This document shows, piece after piece, positions 53,366 through 63,702 of a stretch of DNA of 64,000 nucleotides. Under the pieces are notes generated by a model. It was not told the DNA's origin and made no database searches. It saw nothing but the letters and a program-made list of their open reading frames with translations. The stretch comes from Leucocoprinus leucothites (lineage: Eukaryota; Basidiomycota; Agaricomycetes; Agaricales; Agaricaceae). Made by a program: the position numbers and the translations under genes. Where the stretch lies: contig JAACJO010000044.1 in assembly GCA_013368445.1 (NCBI GenBank), forward strand, positions 62,001 to 126,000, in the 5' to 3' direction. Each line of letters opens with the position of its first letter. Position 1 is the first letter of the stretch.

Positions 53366-55638
53366 TTTTATTTATTTTTTTTTTAAGTCAATGCGACCCT
53401 GGAGGGGTCACAAATTTATAACGCGGTGTGCAATAGCAGTCCGCACCCAACTACTACAACATGCAGAAAGTACCACTACCAACTACACATCTACATAGCT
53501 AGGTATAAATATGAGTCCAAAGTCCGCCTAGTACAAACGATATCTTCACACAGTGGTACATAGTTCGAAATGAAAGCATACTACAATACAAGTCGGGCTG
53601 TTCTGTTTTACTGGCAGATGGAAGTGCATGGCATGGATCTCCAGGGCCCACCATGCACAGTGTGGGGGCAGACAATGTGACCTATAGGGAAGAGAACCCT
53701 ACAGACGCAACCGAGTGGCATCGCGATGATGGTTTTCAAGCCAAAGCTGGTCAAACTGGTGTTGCCAGAATGGGCATTTGTGATTGTCAGCTGCATGTGA
53801 CTTGGCACAGTTGACGCACTTGATGTGAGGACATGGATCCTCGGCGGGGGTGGGCAGAATCGGGGGATTGGCCTTTGGACTCCCCTTACAACAGCTCAAG
53901 TGGGAGCAGTGGTTCTCAGTACAATGAGGACCGCCGCAAGTGGCACATCGCAACGCACGGGCACGGCATGATGAGGTAGAATGCCCCCAGCGCCAGCAAT
54001 GCTGACACTGCAGACTGCCTGGGTGAGTGTGTGCAGCCCAGATGACGGACTGAACACCCTCAAAGTGGAGGTACTTGCCCAGGAGCTTCTTGGCGCTCGC
54101 TCCTGATTGAGAGTCCCAGAGGTCGAACCAGACAGTGGCGGTGTCGGCTCTGGTGGAGTTGCGCATAATGCGCACGGAGGAAACATTTGTGAAAATGTCC
54201 TTGAAGGCGGACAATCACATGTGGTCAGTCATGTGATTCAGCATGATGTGGACACCATTCACGAAGTAGGGGATATCGAGGACATTGAGGTAGGACCTCG
54301 ACCTGGGGCGGCGTGTCTTGATCGCAAAGGGGGCAGTGAAGACAGAAGGGATAGAGGACTCAATGATGTCACAGTCGGCATCAGAGGGAACAGAGGAGGT
54401 GTGCAGTGCAATCGTGCTGTATGCCTTGGTAATGTTCTCCACGCGCAAGATTGACTTGGCATGGGAGAGGGAGTCGTTGAAAAGGCACATGGCCTTGTGA
54501 TGGAGATAGGTGACCTCATCGGCACTGCCAATGAAGTCGAGGAAAAGTTGGTGGCAGGTAGGGCCCATGGTTGTCATGCGTGGCTTCCGAGTGGCAGGAG
54601 TAGCGGCTTGGGCAGCCTGATGCATAGTGGTGATGCGATCAGGGTCGAGATTGGGGTGGGATTGCACCAACTTGATGAGTGACGCAACCCCAGCAGGGTG
54701 GGCCGCCTTGGCGAAGGACTTCTTGACCAAGGTGGGAGGAGGGGGCACTTTGGTGGGCGCTCGCTGAGCTTGGCCATCAGACCTAACCCTAGCTTGGGGG
54801 GGCCACTAGCATGCGCTTTGACAGGCGCCTGCTTGGGTGGTAAAGAGGGACGGGCCGATGATCTGGGGGTGGTTGTTTGGGCGCTTCAGGGTCACCCATA
54901 CTAATATCACGTGGACCTGCTTTGTCAGCAGATCCGCGGGACGACTCATGGTCACCGTGTGGTTGATTAGGGCCAGTCGAAAAGCCCCAGAGTGAAGGAA
55001 GGAGTCGACTGTGGGCCACCCCTGCTTCTGAAACATCGGAGTGAGCTGGGTATCAGCCCAGCCCCTCTTCCTGAATTCCCACATGCTCCCACAGACATAG
55101 AGAGCAAATGAGCGTCGGGCCATGTCGGTCATGACAGCAGCGGAATCAAGATTTGAGAACCATCTCCCAAATCAATGAAGACCTTCATAGGTGGCGAGGG
55201 CCTCCTCCTCCAAGTCAGATCTAATGGAAGAGGGAGCAGAGGGGCCAGCCCGGGGTGCGATAGAGCCACTAGGGGCAGTGGAAGGGCCAGCGGGGCTCAA
55301 GGCCACCGGAGGTTGAGTAGTAGGCATGAGGGACGGAATGTCACCAGGCACTGGGTGAGGAGGCGACTCAAGGTCAGCCTCTGGGATGGAGGACCAAGGT
55401 CCAGAGAAGCCGCGGACGTTGCACGGGTTGTCGTATGGGTCGAGATGTTCGTCCTTAGACATCTTGGCAATGTTGAGCTCGTCATCGGAGGTGTTGGCGG
55501 ACTCGGTTGTTTGGTGTATAGCCTGTTTGGCTTTGGACTTTCATTTACCCATGTAGAATAGGTAGAATACGATGTGTAACTAGACATCTAATCAAACACC
55601 AACTTTTGATGGTGGTGGTAAGAGGTCAAGGAGGGATG
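53366..55638 (-). mobile_element. Full-length family C ORF1-only LINE
   Basis: T-rich tail from 53366, 5' terminus CATCCCTCC at 55638, 2.27 kb. The 14-bp duplication ATGTCCAGGATCTT is at 53352-53365 and 55639-55652. The 5' UTR (CAAAAGTTGGTGTTTG) and variable domain are of family C. The 3' end has the GCGACCC-type hairpin with one change. Target: ORF1 of the minus-strand B copy. Confidence 0.92.
53699..55552 (-). pseudogene. Gag-like ORF1 of family C, several lesions
   Basis: ATG 55552-55550, codon 4 is TGA (55543-55541) instead of CGA; stop 53701-53699. A further TGA sits in GLHRFGRW (about 55172), where others have CGA. Frameshifts lie near 55140 and 54790. Readable parts are the acidic head (MSKDEHLDPYDN), C-type domain (LYVCGSMWEFRKRG, GWPTVDSF), QLFLDFIGSADEV, YLHHKAMCLFNDSL, FDLWDSQSG, CQHCWRWGHSTSSC, CATCGGPH, CVNCAKSHAADNHKC. 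TGA at about 54215 again replaces the CGA after the DHM/DRM motif. Confidence 0.88.
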
Positions 55639-56700
55639 ATGTCCAGGATCTTAAGGTAAGACCTGGACCTGGGATGTTTGGTCTTCAGCTCAAATGGGGC
55701 TGTGAAGGCTGAAGAGAGGGAGGATTCGATCACTAATACATCCACATCAGTGGCGATGGTGTTGGTGTACAACGAGATGGTGTTGTACACTCGGGCAATG
55801 TTCTCAATGCGAAGCGAACTCTTCGCACGAGTGAGGGAGTCATTAAGAAGGCACATGGCCTTATGGTGGAGGTAGGTGATATCACTAGCATTGCCAGTGA
55901 AATCAAGGAAGAGTTGGCATTGGGTGGGGCCCAATGTGGTCATGCAGGACTTCTTTGCAGAAGGCGCATCAGTGAGGGTGGCCTGATGCATCACAGCAAT
56001 GTGGTCAGGCTCAAGGGTGGGGTGGGACTGGGCAAGCTTGATAAGTGCTGCCGCAGACACTGGAGTGCAGGCAACCTCAGCAAACAACTTCTTAGCCGCT
56101 GAGGGTGGGATAGGCACTTGCCGGGCTTGGCCATCAGACCTAACCTTAGGAGCGGGGGGCGCTTGAATGGGCGCTTTGCCACTAGCATGGGCCTTTGCAG
56201 GTGCTGGCTTGAGCAGTAGGGAGGGATGGGCCAGGGCAGGCCGACAATCTGGGGGTGGTAAAGTGGGTGCCTTGGGGGAACCCATGTTGATGTCATGTGG
56301 ACCTGCTGACTCAGTGGATCCATGGGTCACCTCATGGATGATGCATGTTGCTTTAGGGGAGGCCTCGGTCGAGAATCTATGACTGAAGCCCCCCAGAAAA
56401 TCTCCAAATGTCTCCCAGCCAGCGGTGTTGAGAGAGTTAGAGGTGATTAGCATACAGCTCATCTTCAGCTTACTGGCTATAGTGTGTGAGGCCTTGGCTA
56501 AACAGGTAACCATGGACTGCACATCTTGAACTGCAATATCAGTGGGGTCTTTGATAGTATCCAACTACTTAAGGAAGGATATGAGGTTGTTGAGGGCATA
56601 CTTTGGGGTGAGCTCCTTCTTCTTTCCCTTGGAGGAGGTTACTGATGCAGGCACGACAGGGGGAGCGTCAACAGGGTAGAAGGTGGTTCCACTGGCTACG

Positions 56701-57018
56701 TGTCAGATGTGCTCTGTGTTAGATATGCTCTGGACAGTCTATAAGTATTTGTGATTGATTTGTTGATGTGTGAACTTAGAGTTGATGCAGAGCTTGCTTA
56801 GTCAGTTGTAGATCACCTGACTGGATGTTCAACTCTCCTGTTGATGCTTTCTTGACTCTCAGTCATTTACAGTTGTCCACAGGTGAGTACAAGTCTCTAT
56901 CTTGTTAATAAAGTCATTTACAGTTGTCCACAGATTCCTGTGTGAGTTGTGAGCTCCCTGGGTGATTTCTCTGGTTTCTAGGACCTCCTACACGTCCCCT
57001 GTGCATCACCTTCTAACA
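56701..57018 (+). repeat. Solo LTR of the Copia family, 318 bp
   Basis: TGTCAGATGTGC...CACCTTCTAACA, same family as the LTR at 36746-37012 but with 51 more bases that include AATAAA, a possible polyadenylation signal. Flanked by CTACG (56696-56700) and CTACA (57019-57023), a 5-bp duplication with one CpG to CpA change. It sits in ORF1 of the minus-strand B copy. Confidence 0.9.
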
Positions 57019-57387
57019 CTACAAAGGGTTTGAGTGGCGACAAAATGTCAGCCACTGGGGGAGCAACTGACAGCAACGGAATGCCAGCGGTTGGTTGGGA
57101 GGGGCCAGGTGATGAAACATCAACCTGGGGGGAGCCGAAGAACCCTCGCACATTGAGAGAGTTGTCATAGGGGTTGAGGTGGTTGTCTTTGGCCATCTCG
57201 GCAATGTTGAGCTTGTCGTCAGAGATGGCAGACTTGGATTTGAATGTGGCAAACTGGTTTGCGGTAGCTTTAGACTTGCGCCTACCCATAGTAATGTAGA
57301 TAGACAATGTAAGAATGCCTCAGAACAAACACCAACTTTTGATGGTGGTGGTAAGAGGACAAGGAAGGGATGTGGATGTCCCTTACT

Positions 57388-57800
57388 ACACAAGTGGCAT
57401 CTGCACCACACCACAACATGTTTCTGACTGTATACATTTGTCTCCCTTCAAGGAGATATTCACCGACATATCCTCCATGCACATCATGCGCAACTCTGCC
57501 AAAGCCGACACCACCACCATTTGGGTTGACCTTTGGGATTCTCAGTCCGGCACTAACACTCAGTGTCTGGTCAGTAAATACCTCAACTTCGACAGCATGC
57601 AGACCATGATCAATGCTGCGCGTACTCACTCTGGGACCCCCCAGTGTCAATGATGCTGGTGTTGGGGCCACACTACCACCACCTGTTGCAACCGTGTGCT
57701 CAGGTGCTCACAATGTGGTGGGCCACATTGGTCTGAGAATCACCACACCTCCTCCTGCTGTAAGGGATCAGATGGGCTCCTACCAACCTCAAGACCTGCC
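57388..57800 (+). pseudogene. Gag-like ORF1 of family B, C-terminal remnant
   Basis: Continuation of the ORF at 45721 after the nest: HHNMFLTVYICLPSRRYSPT-frame and, in the coding frame, HLSPFKEIFTDISS, IWVDLWDSQSG and GTPQCQ followed by TGA in place of CGA in the first knuckle. The second knuckle begins (CSQCGG-type), but a deletion joins it to the 3' UTR near 57770. Not functional. Confidence 0.78.
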
Positions 57801-58557
57801 ATTCCAGATACAGTGATATCAGTTTATGTTTCATCTCTTTGTATTTTGTCACATGCCTAGCCCCCCTTCTGCTGTTGTTTCGCATATTGTCTCGGACAGG
57901 ACTTTTATATATTTCTGGTTGTTTACTCTTGTGTAGTCAGTAGCGGTATCGGTTCCCTGTAGTAGATAGTCGGGCACAGACTGCTATCGCGCACTGCATT
58001 ATAAATTTGGACCCCTTTGGGGTCCACTGATTTTTTTTTAAAAAAAAAAAAAAAAAAAAAAAGAGGCGATGCATTAGTCTGCCCATCGTCACCTCTCTGC
58101 TCTGGAAAGGGCTCCACACATTCTTCCCCCTACTTGCAGATCTGACACTGTCACCTGCTTCTTTGAGGTCTGGGATTCCAAAGCTGGGTCCCAGGCCAAG
58201 AGCCTCATTGGTAAGGCTCTCTATATTGGCCAGCATCCTTGTCATATTCACAAGGCACAGGCCTGCCCAGGTGTCCCTGTCTGCCAGCATTGCTGGCAAT
58301 GCAGCCACGAGACCCCTCTGTGCAAACAGATGAACCCCAAGTGCCCTCAGTGTTTTTTTTTTTATTTTTAAAAAAAATCAATGAATTTATATAGTAGTGC
58401 TCGATCACAGTCCACTTTTCAACTAAATATTACAAACAGATGGTACACTACGGCAAGCTGGGGTACACTAAGCGGTCAAAGACCACTTGAGACAAAGACT
58501 ATATACAATTAGTCCAGTGAAATAGAGAAGACTTGAGAGAGACTATAGAGCGAGGTG

Positions 58558-61500
58558 TTATACACAGAGATCGGACTCAAAGGAGAATAGGAAAGATGAG
58601 ATGAAAAAGTATAGTTCACCTTCATTGGGTTTGGCGGGCACAGGAGCTTGAGGTGGCAGTGGACGCATGTCATGATTGGTGAAGGCAAAGGTAGCCAGGT
58701 TCTTTTTCAAGAACTCGACGAGGAACTCATATTGAGGGAATGCGCATTGCACCCACTGAGTGCGGACGGGGTAGCAGGGCAATAGCACAGAATGTGATAT
58801 CATGTTTCCAGGCGATGACCACAATGACAGGATTTGGGCTCGAGGGGGAAGAACCTCTCACAATAAGCTCCAATTGGAGCATGGTTGAGGACAGCTCAAG
58901 TCATGCATGCACATAATGTTGGTGACTCATTAGCTAAGGGAAGCCAAGTGCCCCCTTTGACATAAGTGGGGATGAGGAACTTGCAATTCTTTTTGGAGAG
59001 AAGGAAACCGTTGCCGCAGTACTTCTTCTTCCAGAATGTGGACTCCCAGGATTTCTGGCAGTCGTTGGTAGCTTTGCATCACAAGAAGTCAAGGGTGGCG
59101 CCCATAAGGGAAGGGGCATGGATGCGTGTGGTAATGACATCATTGTGGACTTTAAGATGGGGCTTCCAATGCCACTTGGATGGAATGTCCCAGAAGTCAA
59201 TGGAATGAGATGGTTTGGCAGCTAGCCAGTCAGATAGGAGTTGACAAACTTGGATAGAATGTGACTGGCTCGAGTGGATGGAGGGATTGACTGCCAGCTT
59301 GGCTGCTGGGAGACAGTCGGTGATGAGAATAATGTGATTGCACTGGGGGGAGATGGCCTTTGCGATACTAATACAGATGGAATAGAGTTCAGCATCTGTG
59401 GAAGACGCCCGGCTGCTAGCCTGTTTTGCATGGGACACTTGTCGTCCACCACGATATAAATGTGCTACCCAAACTGCCTGAAGGGAACCTACAAGGGGAA
59501 TGGAAGTGTCAGTAACAACTGATATACAATTATGATCAGAAGAGGAAGAAGAGAAAACAGAGTCGAGAGACGATACATGTTTATACATCTCGTGTTTGTC
59601 CAGGCAATTACAAGGATGAAAATGAATAGAATCAGGAAAGATATCCATGAGATGAGACCCAGGTTTGGATTCAGGAGCGAAGGGAGAAAAGGAATCAGAA
59701 AGATGAGAGAGAGACCTATCTACATCAAGAATAGGGCCTTTGACTTTGGCTCTTTTGGCCAGAGTGAGAAGGCAAAGAGATTGGGGATGAGGGGATGAAT
59801 CAAAAGAAAAACAGTCTGACAAAAGAGAATGTAGTGCATGGTTAGAGGGTAAAGTAGAAACTTGGTACAATGAATGAATAGCTAGTTTACAGAGATGGAG
59901 GTAAATTGGGATAAGACCAGTGATGCTTTCAACACCACCAGAAGGAGAGGTGTGGAAGGCACCAGTAATCCATAGAGCCGCGTGCCTTTGCATGGAGGAT
60001 AAGGACTTGAGAAGTGCTTTGTTGCAAGCACCCTCATAATACCAGAGGTGATAGCCATATGTTGCCACAGGGATGATGCATGATCTATATAGGAGTCATT
60101 TTTGAAGGGGGAGAAGACCTCAGGTTGAATTACCTAGCATACCCATAGCTTTTACTGTGGATAATGCTTTGGTAGAGTAGTATCAGACATGCTCTTGAAA
60201 CGAGAGTCATCGGTTGAAATAAAAACCCAGGTACTGCCAAAAGCATTTTGGATGAAGGAGAGGGCCACCGATGTTGGAAAGGTCAAGAGGGGGATTTGAG
60301 TCATTGTGACATTGAGAGAAATGGAAGACCTCGGATTTATTGTGTTCAATGACTAACCCAAGGTCGGTGCATATGGAGTTAATGATGGAATATGCTGATT
60401 TAAGGGAAGAAATAGTGTCAGTGTAATTCTTCACTTGAGATATACAAAGCCCATCATCAACAAAGGATAATAGAGAGGAAGGAATGGATTGTAGCTGGGC
60501 ACATTGGTCAAACATGAACATGAGGGGTGCTAAGTAAAGCACTGACAATATGGGTGATAAAGCGGAGCCTTGCCCTACACCAACATCTGCATCATGGGCA
60601 TCAGACAAGAAAGTGTTCCACAAAGATTTGGTGGATCAACCTATAAGGTAGTGAGAAAAGAAATTTACAAGTTCTGGAGTGAACCCCTGACGTCATAAGA
60701 TGTTAGTGAGAATATTGTGGTTAAGGAAGGGGAAAAATTGGGCGATATTGAAGGCACAGACACTGGTGATCATACCTTTGGCCCATCTGGCCTGAATAAT
60801 ATGAGTAAGGAAGACACCTGCATCCTCAGTAGAACATTGGATAACTCCTCCCATCTGGTTAGGGTGAAGAGCACCTGAGGATACTGCCTCAAATTGCATA
60901 CAATGAGCAATCATCTTCTCGATAAGTTTACCTAAAGTGTTTAGTAGGACAATGGGATGAAACACTTTAGGAGTGTCATAGGCTGGTTTGTTTGGCTTGG
61001 GGATAATGATAGAGACGGAGTCTTTGAAGTGACTCAGCCAATGAGAAAGACGTACACACACATTAGCAACAAGTATAATGTTTTTGAGGCATTTGTCATG
61101 GGCGACAATGGATTTAAGATGTTTCCAGGAGATGTGATCAGGTCCAGGTGCTGAGGAGTTAGTACAAGAAGTGAGAGATTCAGTGAGTTCAAGGGCAGAG
61201 AAGTTTGCCCAGGAGCGGGGAGGGAGGGATTTCATAAATGCATTCATCAAAGAAAGAGCATTTGGTGGCTCAAGTAGCTGCTCTGAATGCTCACCAGTCT
61301 TTCCGATCTTTTGTTCTTCTGTAAATGAGTAAGGTCTCAGAACAGTGGGGGGTCCACCATTCTTTTGACTGGTTAGTAATCCATACAACTTTAGAGTTCG
61401 TATTCCATGAATCAGATAATATGCAAGACAAAGAATCAGAAATATTGTCTAAGCATGATGTGGAATGAATGTTCAAACAATCAAGGGCTGCTAGATGCTC

Positions 61501-62319
61501 TGAGACCTGAGAAATAAAAGTGGTCTCTTCATCACTATCTTTTGGCAATACGTGCTTTTTATAGTTAATATAATCTGGGTGAATTGGGAGGTCAATGAGC
61601 AAAGGTGTGTGGTCCAAAGGCAGTCTCAAATTTACATCAATGACATGAGGAGTAGAATTGTTAGCACAAAATATGAGGTTGACAACCGAATTGTCATGAT
61701 TTTCAATGGGAGAAAAATAAGTTGGAGAGAATGTGGTCGGTATTGAGCTAGTGAGGTTGAAACAATCCACTAACTCTGTTAGAGTTATTGCAGAATGAGG
61801 GATGTGGGTAGCTGAAGGATCCCATTCAGGAGAGCAACAGTTGAAGTCGCCACCCATATACACAATATTAGGAATGTCAATGAAATTTGATAAAAGAAAG
61901 TTGATTGCTGAGGATGACGAATCAGAGTATACATTAAGAAAGTGAATATAGTTACCCTGGTTAAACAATCCTAAGGCTTGGATATCACAGTGATTAACCC
62001 ACTCCTGTCGAAGGATAGGTCTCATATGAAGAAGACGTCTGAGAACATAAGTCAAAGTGCGTGGATGGGAATCATTGGGCTTGGTAGGGCAAACCATATA
62101 CAGCCACTTGGGGTGGATAGGGGCTCCTATGACATTATCTCCTTCAGGGTTAGTCATGGAGGGTGCTTTGTGGATGTGATTCCACAGGGGTTCCTGTAGA
62201 AAAATAATATCAAAGTCCAGTTTCTTGGACTCAAGAATGGTGTCAACCAGGACATAAGAATGCCCCATGTTTTGCAAATAGATATGGACAGATGAAATAA
62301 TATTGTTCTTACCAGGCAT
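58558..62319 (-). pseudogene. ORF2 of family D: endonuclease to zinc end
   Basis: ATG 62319-62317 (MPGKNNIISSVHIYLQN; 360 codons open to 61291), stop at 58558. Endonuclease: FLQEPLWNH (P to L), NVYSDSSSS, IVYMGGDFNC, LDHTPLLIDLP (S of SDH changed to L). RT: APGPDHISWKHLKS, SIIIPKPNKPAY, FNIAQFFPFLNHN (motif A aspartate changed to N), GVGQGSALSPILSVLYL, LSFVDDG. RNase H 59079-60068: VVTDTSIPLVGSLQA, STDAELYSICISIA, ILITDCLPAAKLA; the frame is open for 329 codons. Lost catalytic residues and frameshifts at 61238, 60690 and 60200 show that it is inactive. Confidence 0.88.
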
Positions 62320-62321
62320 AT

Positions 62322-63702
62322 TTAAATTCCAACTCTGCCACCAGAGCAATTGGAATTGGTGCAGACAGCACATGCAGTATGTGACTTGGCAGCTTTGTTA
62401 GAATGCCAGGTTTGGTTGAACATGTTTCTCCAAAATGGACATCTGGTGTCATTGGCATGGTGATTGCCTTTACAGTTAAGGCATTTGAAGTTCTTGAGAT
62501 GAGGACATGGGATGCCATCAGGAGTGGCATCATGAGGAGGATTTGATTTGGGGTTGGCCTTGCAGCACCAGGCCATGGAACGGTGATTCTCCATGTGATG
62601 AGGACCACCACAAATTTGACAGCAAGCTCCCAGAGCATGACACACATGAGTGGGGTGGCCCCACCACCAGCAGTTTCTGTAATGTGCAATACCAGGGTGC
62701 ATACTGGTAGCTCTAATAGTGCCGACATGATGGCCAAAATTTATAGTATGGTTAACCAACATCTTGGCTTTAGTACTGTTTTGTGAATCCCAGATGTTGA
62801 ACCATATGACAGTGGTGTCCGACTTAGGGGAGGCCTTCATGACACAAGGTCGGGCGGCGAGGATGACATTTTCGAAAAGGGGTGATTGGCTGAGGGCCTG
62901 CTCAATGAAAGCAGAGGAGAGAGGGTTAGAGGAGTTGGCTACCCAATAAGAGACACTGACAATTTTTAGAAATGATTTAGATTGTAGGAGATGGGGCTCA
63001 ACAGGAATAGTGTCTCCGAGTTGCCAGGCTTTCTTTAACCAGGATTTGATGGTATCGAGATCAGAAGTAGAGGTGACACCTGAGGTGGTAATGGATATGC
63101 TATTGTATGATTTACGTACAGATTCAACACGAAGTTTGGATTGGGTGGCGATGAGACCGTGGTTACAGAATTCAGTTGCTTTGTTAAAATCTTTGATACG
63201 GTCAGCAATAATGTTTCCCTCGAAGGGGATGAGGACTTGACAATGAGTTGGACTGTGTGTCGTCATTTTTGGTTTAGCACATTGAGCACTAGAGGTTGCA
63301 TGTTCAGGTGCCTTAGACTGGGCGTTACCAAAGCCTGCCTTGTACATGGCGAGGACTTTGTCATAAGAGAGTTCGGGGAAGGCAAGTATCATTTCCCACA
63401 TCTTAACCCCATTGATAGAAGGAGAGGATGAAGAGGAAGTTGAAGGCTGGATACCCCATTGGGCGGCATCAGCAAATGACACATTCTTCTTGTTGAAGTG
63501 TTCCGTAAGGGGTTTGGTGGATGCCTTATGGTCAGGAGGGGGAATAGGAGGCGGCATATCAGAAGCACTCTTGGAGTTGGGTTTAGATGGCTGAGCCTAG
63601 CCATCAAGAGAAGGGCACCCAATTGAGTGCTCAAGATTTCCATTCCTGTTCCTTAGAGTCACATGATAGGAATGTGGAGGGGGGGGCCTGTGATACATGG
63701 AT
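62322..63702 (-). pseudogene. ORF1 (gag) of family D, C-terminal half
   Basis: Stop TAA 62324-62322, open for 411 codons to 63557 (PIPPPDHKASTKPLTEHFNKKN start). It shows FNKKNVSFADAAQ, FPELSYDKVLAMYKAGFG, QVLIPFEGNIIADRIKDF, SWLKKAWQLGD, IWFNIWDSQNS and the knuckles. The first knuckle reads YRNCWWWGHPTHVC, so its first cysteine is lost; CQICGGPH and CLNCKGNHHANDTRC follow. A stop at about 63599 (TGGCTAGGC, CAG to TAG in DGQAQ) precedes the part cut off by F. The longest open D ORF1 segment here. Confidence 0.86.

Larger units (their letters stand above)
52778..57289 (-). pseudogene. Gag-like ORF1 of family B, split by C element and LTR
   Basis: ATG 57289-57287 (MGRRKSKATANQFATFKS), stop TAG 52780-52778. 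The LTR interrupts the proline-rich part at 56701. The frame 55626-56564 is open and holds the B' variable domain (DTIKDPTDIAVQDVQS...IASKLKMSCML, GWETFGDF), PAPKVRSDGQA and CQLFLDFTGN. After the C element at 53366, HLSPFKEIFANISS and IWVDLWDSQSG follow, and the knuckles CSQCGGPH and CINCGKEHAAIDCKC. The first knuckle is damaged near 53040-53085. A stop at about 56563 separates the head. Confidence 0.85.
47056..57372 (-). mobile_element. Family B ORF1-only LINE, minus strand, nested in B
   Basis: Element sequence is 47056-47270, 52650-53365 and 55653-57372. T-rich tail at 47056, hairpin GGACCC-CTTCA-GGGTCC (minus strand), 5' terminus at 57372. The 15-bp duplication TGGATGTCCCTTACT is at 47041-47055 and 57373-57387. 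It carries a D copy (47271-52649), a C element (53366-55638) and a solo LTR (56701-57018). Confidence 0.9.
45639..58061 (+). mobile_element. Family B ORF1-only LINE carrying a large nest
   Basis: Element sequence is 45639-47055 and 57388-58061; everything between is a minus-strand B copy with further insertions. 5' terminus at 45639, tail T9 then A to 58061. The 13-bp duplication AGAGGCGATGCAT is at 45626-45638 and 58062-58074. The 3' hairpin is the alternative type, GGACCCC-TTT-GGGGTCC. About 230 bp covering knuckles 2 and 3 are deleted near 57770. Confidence 0.92.
44669..58353 (+). pseudogene. Orphan LINE ORF1 (family E), split by a 12.4-kb nest
   Basis: E sequence is 44619-45638 and 58062-58353. 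ATG 44669 (MATRFITLAEVFSQPKWGNL). The frame is open to 45595 with a proline-rich stretch (APPPPSSSRP), KHSFAQAVVTSSS and an RRM-like start (SGPSHKVVLLTTDNS). A frameshift near 45540 moves RSFLKIVNILCF into another frame. After the nest come CFFEVWDSKAGSQAKSL and the knuckle CQHCWQCSHETPLC, cut off at 58353 by the next D copy. Clearly homologous in layout to D ORF1 but a different family. A host gag-like gene is less likely because of the WDS/knuckle arrangement. Codon-level sequence is less CpG-decayed than its neighbours. Confidence 0.72.
58354..63702 (-). mobile_element. Family D LINE copy with intact 3' end
   Basis: T-rich tail from 58354, 3' UTR to 58557, ORF2 58558-62319, ORF1 62322-63702, then cut by the next element's poly(T). 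Without nested insertions it gives the cleanest 5.3-kb linear view of D. A deletion of about 210 bp lies at about 61237 (GGGATTTCAT joined to AAATGCATTC) between endonuclease and RT. It inserted in the knuckle region of ORF1 E. Confidence 0.9.
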
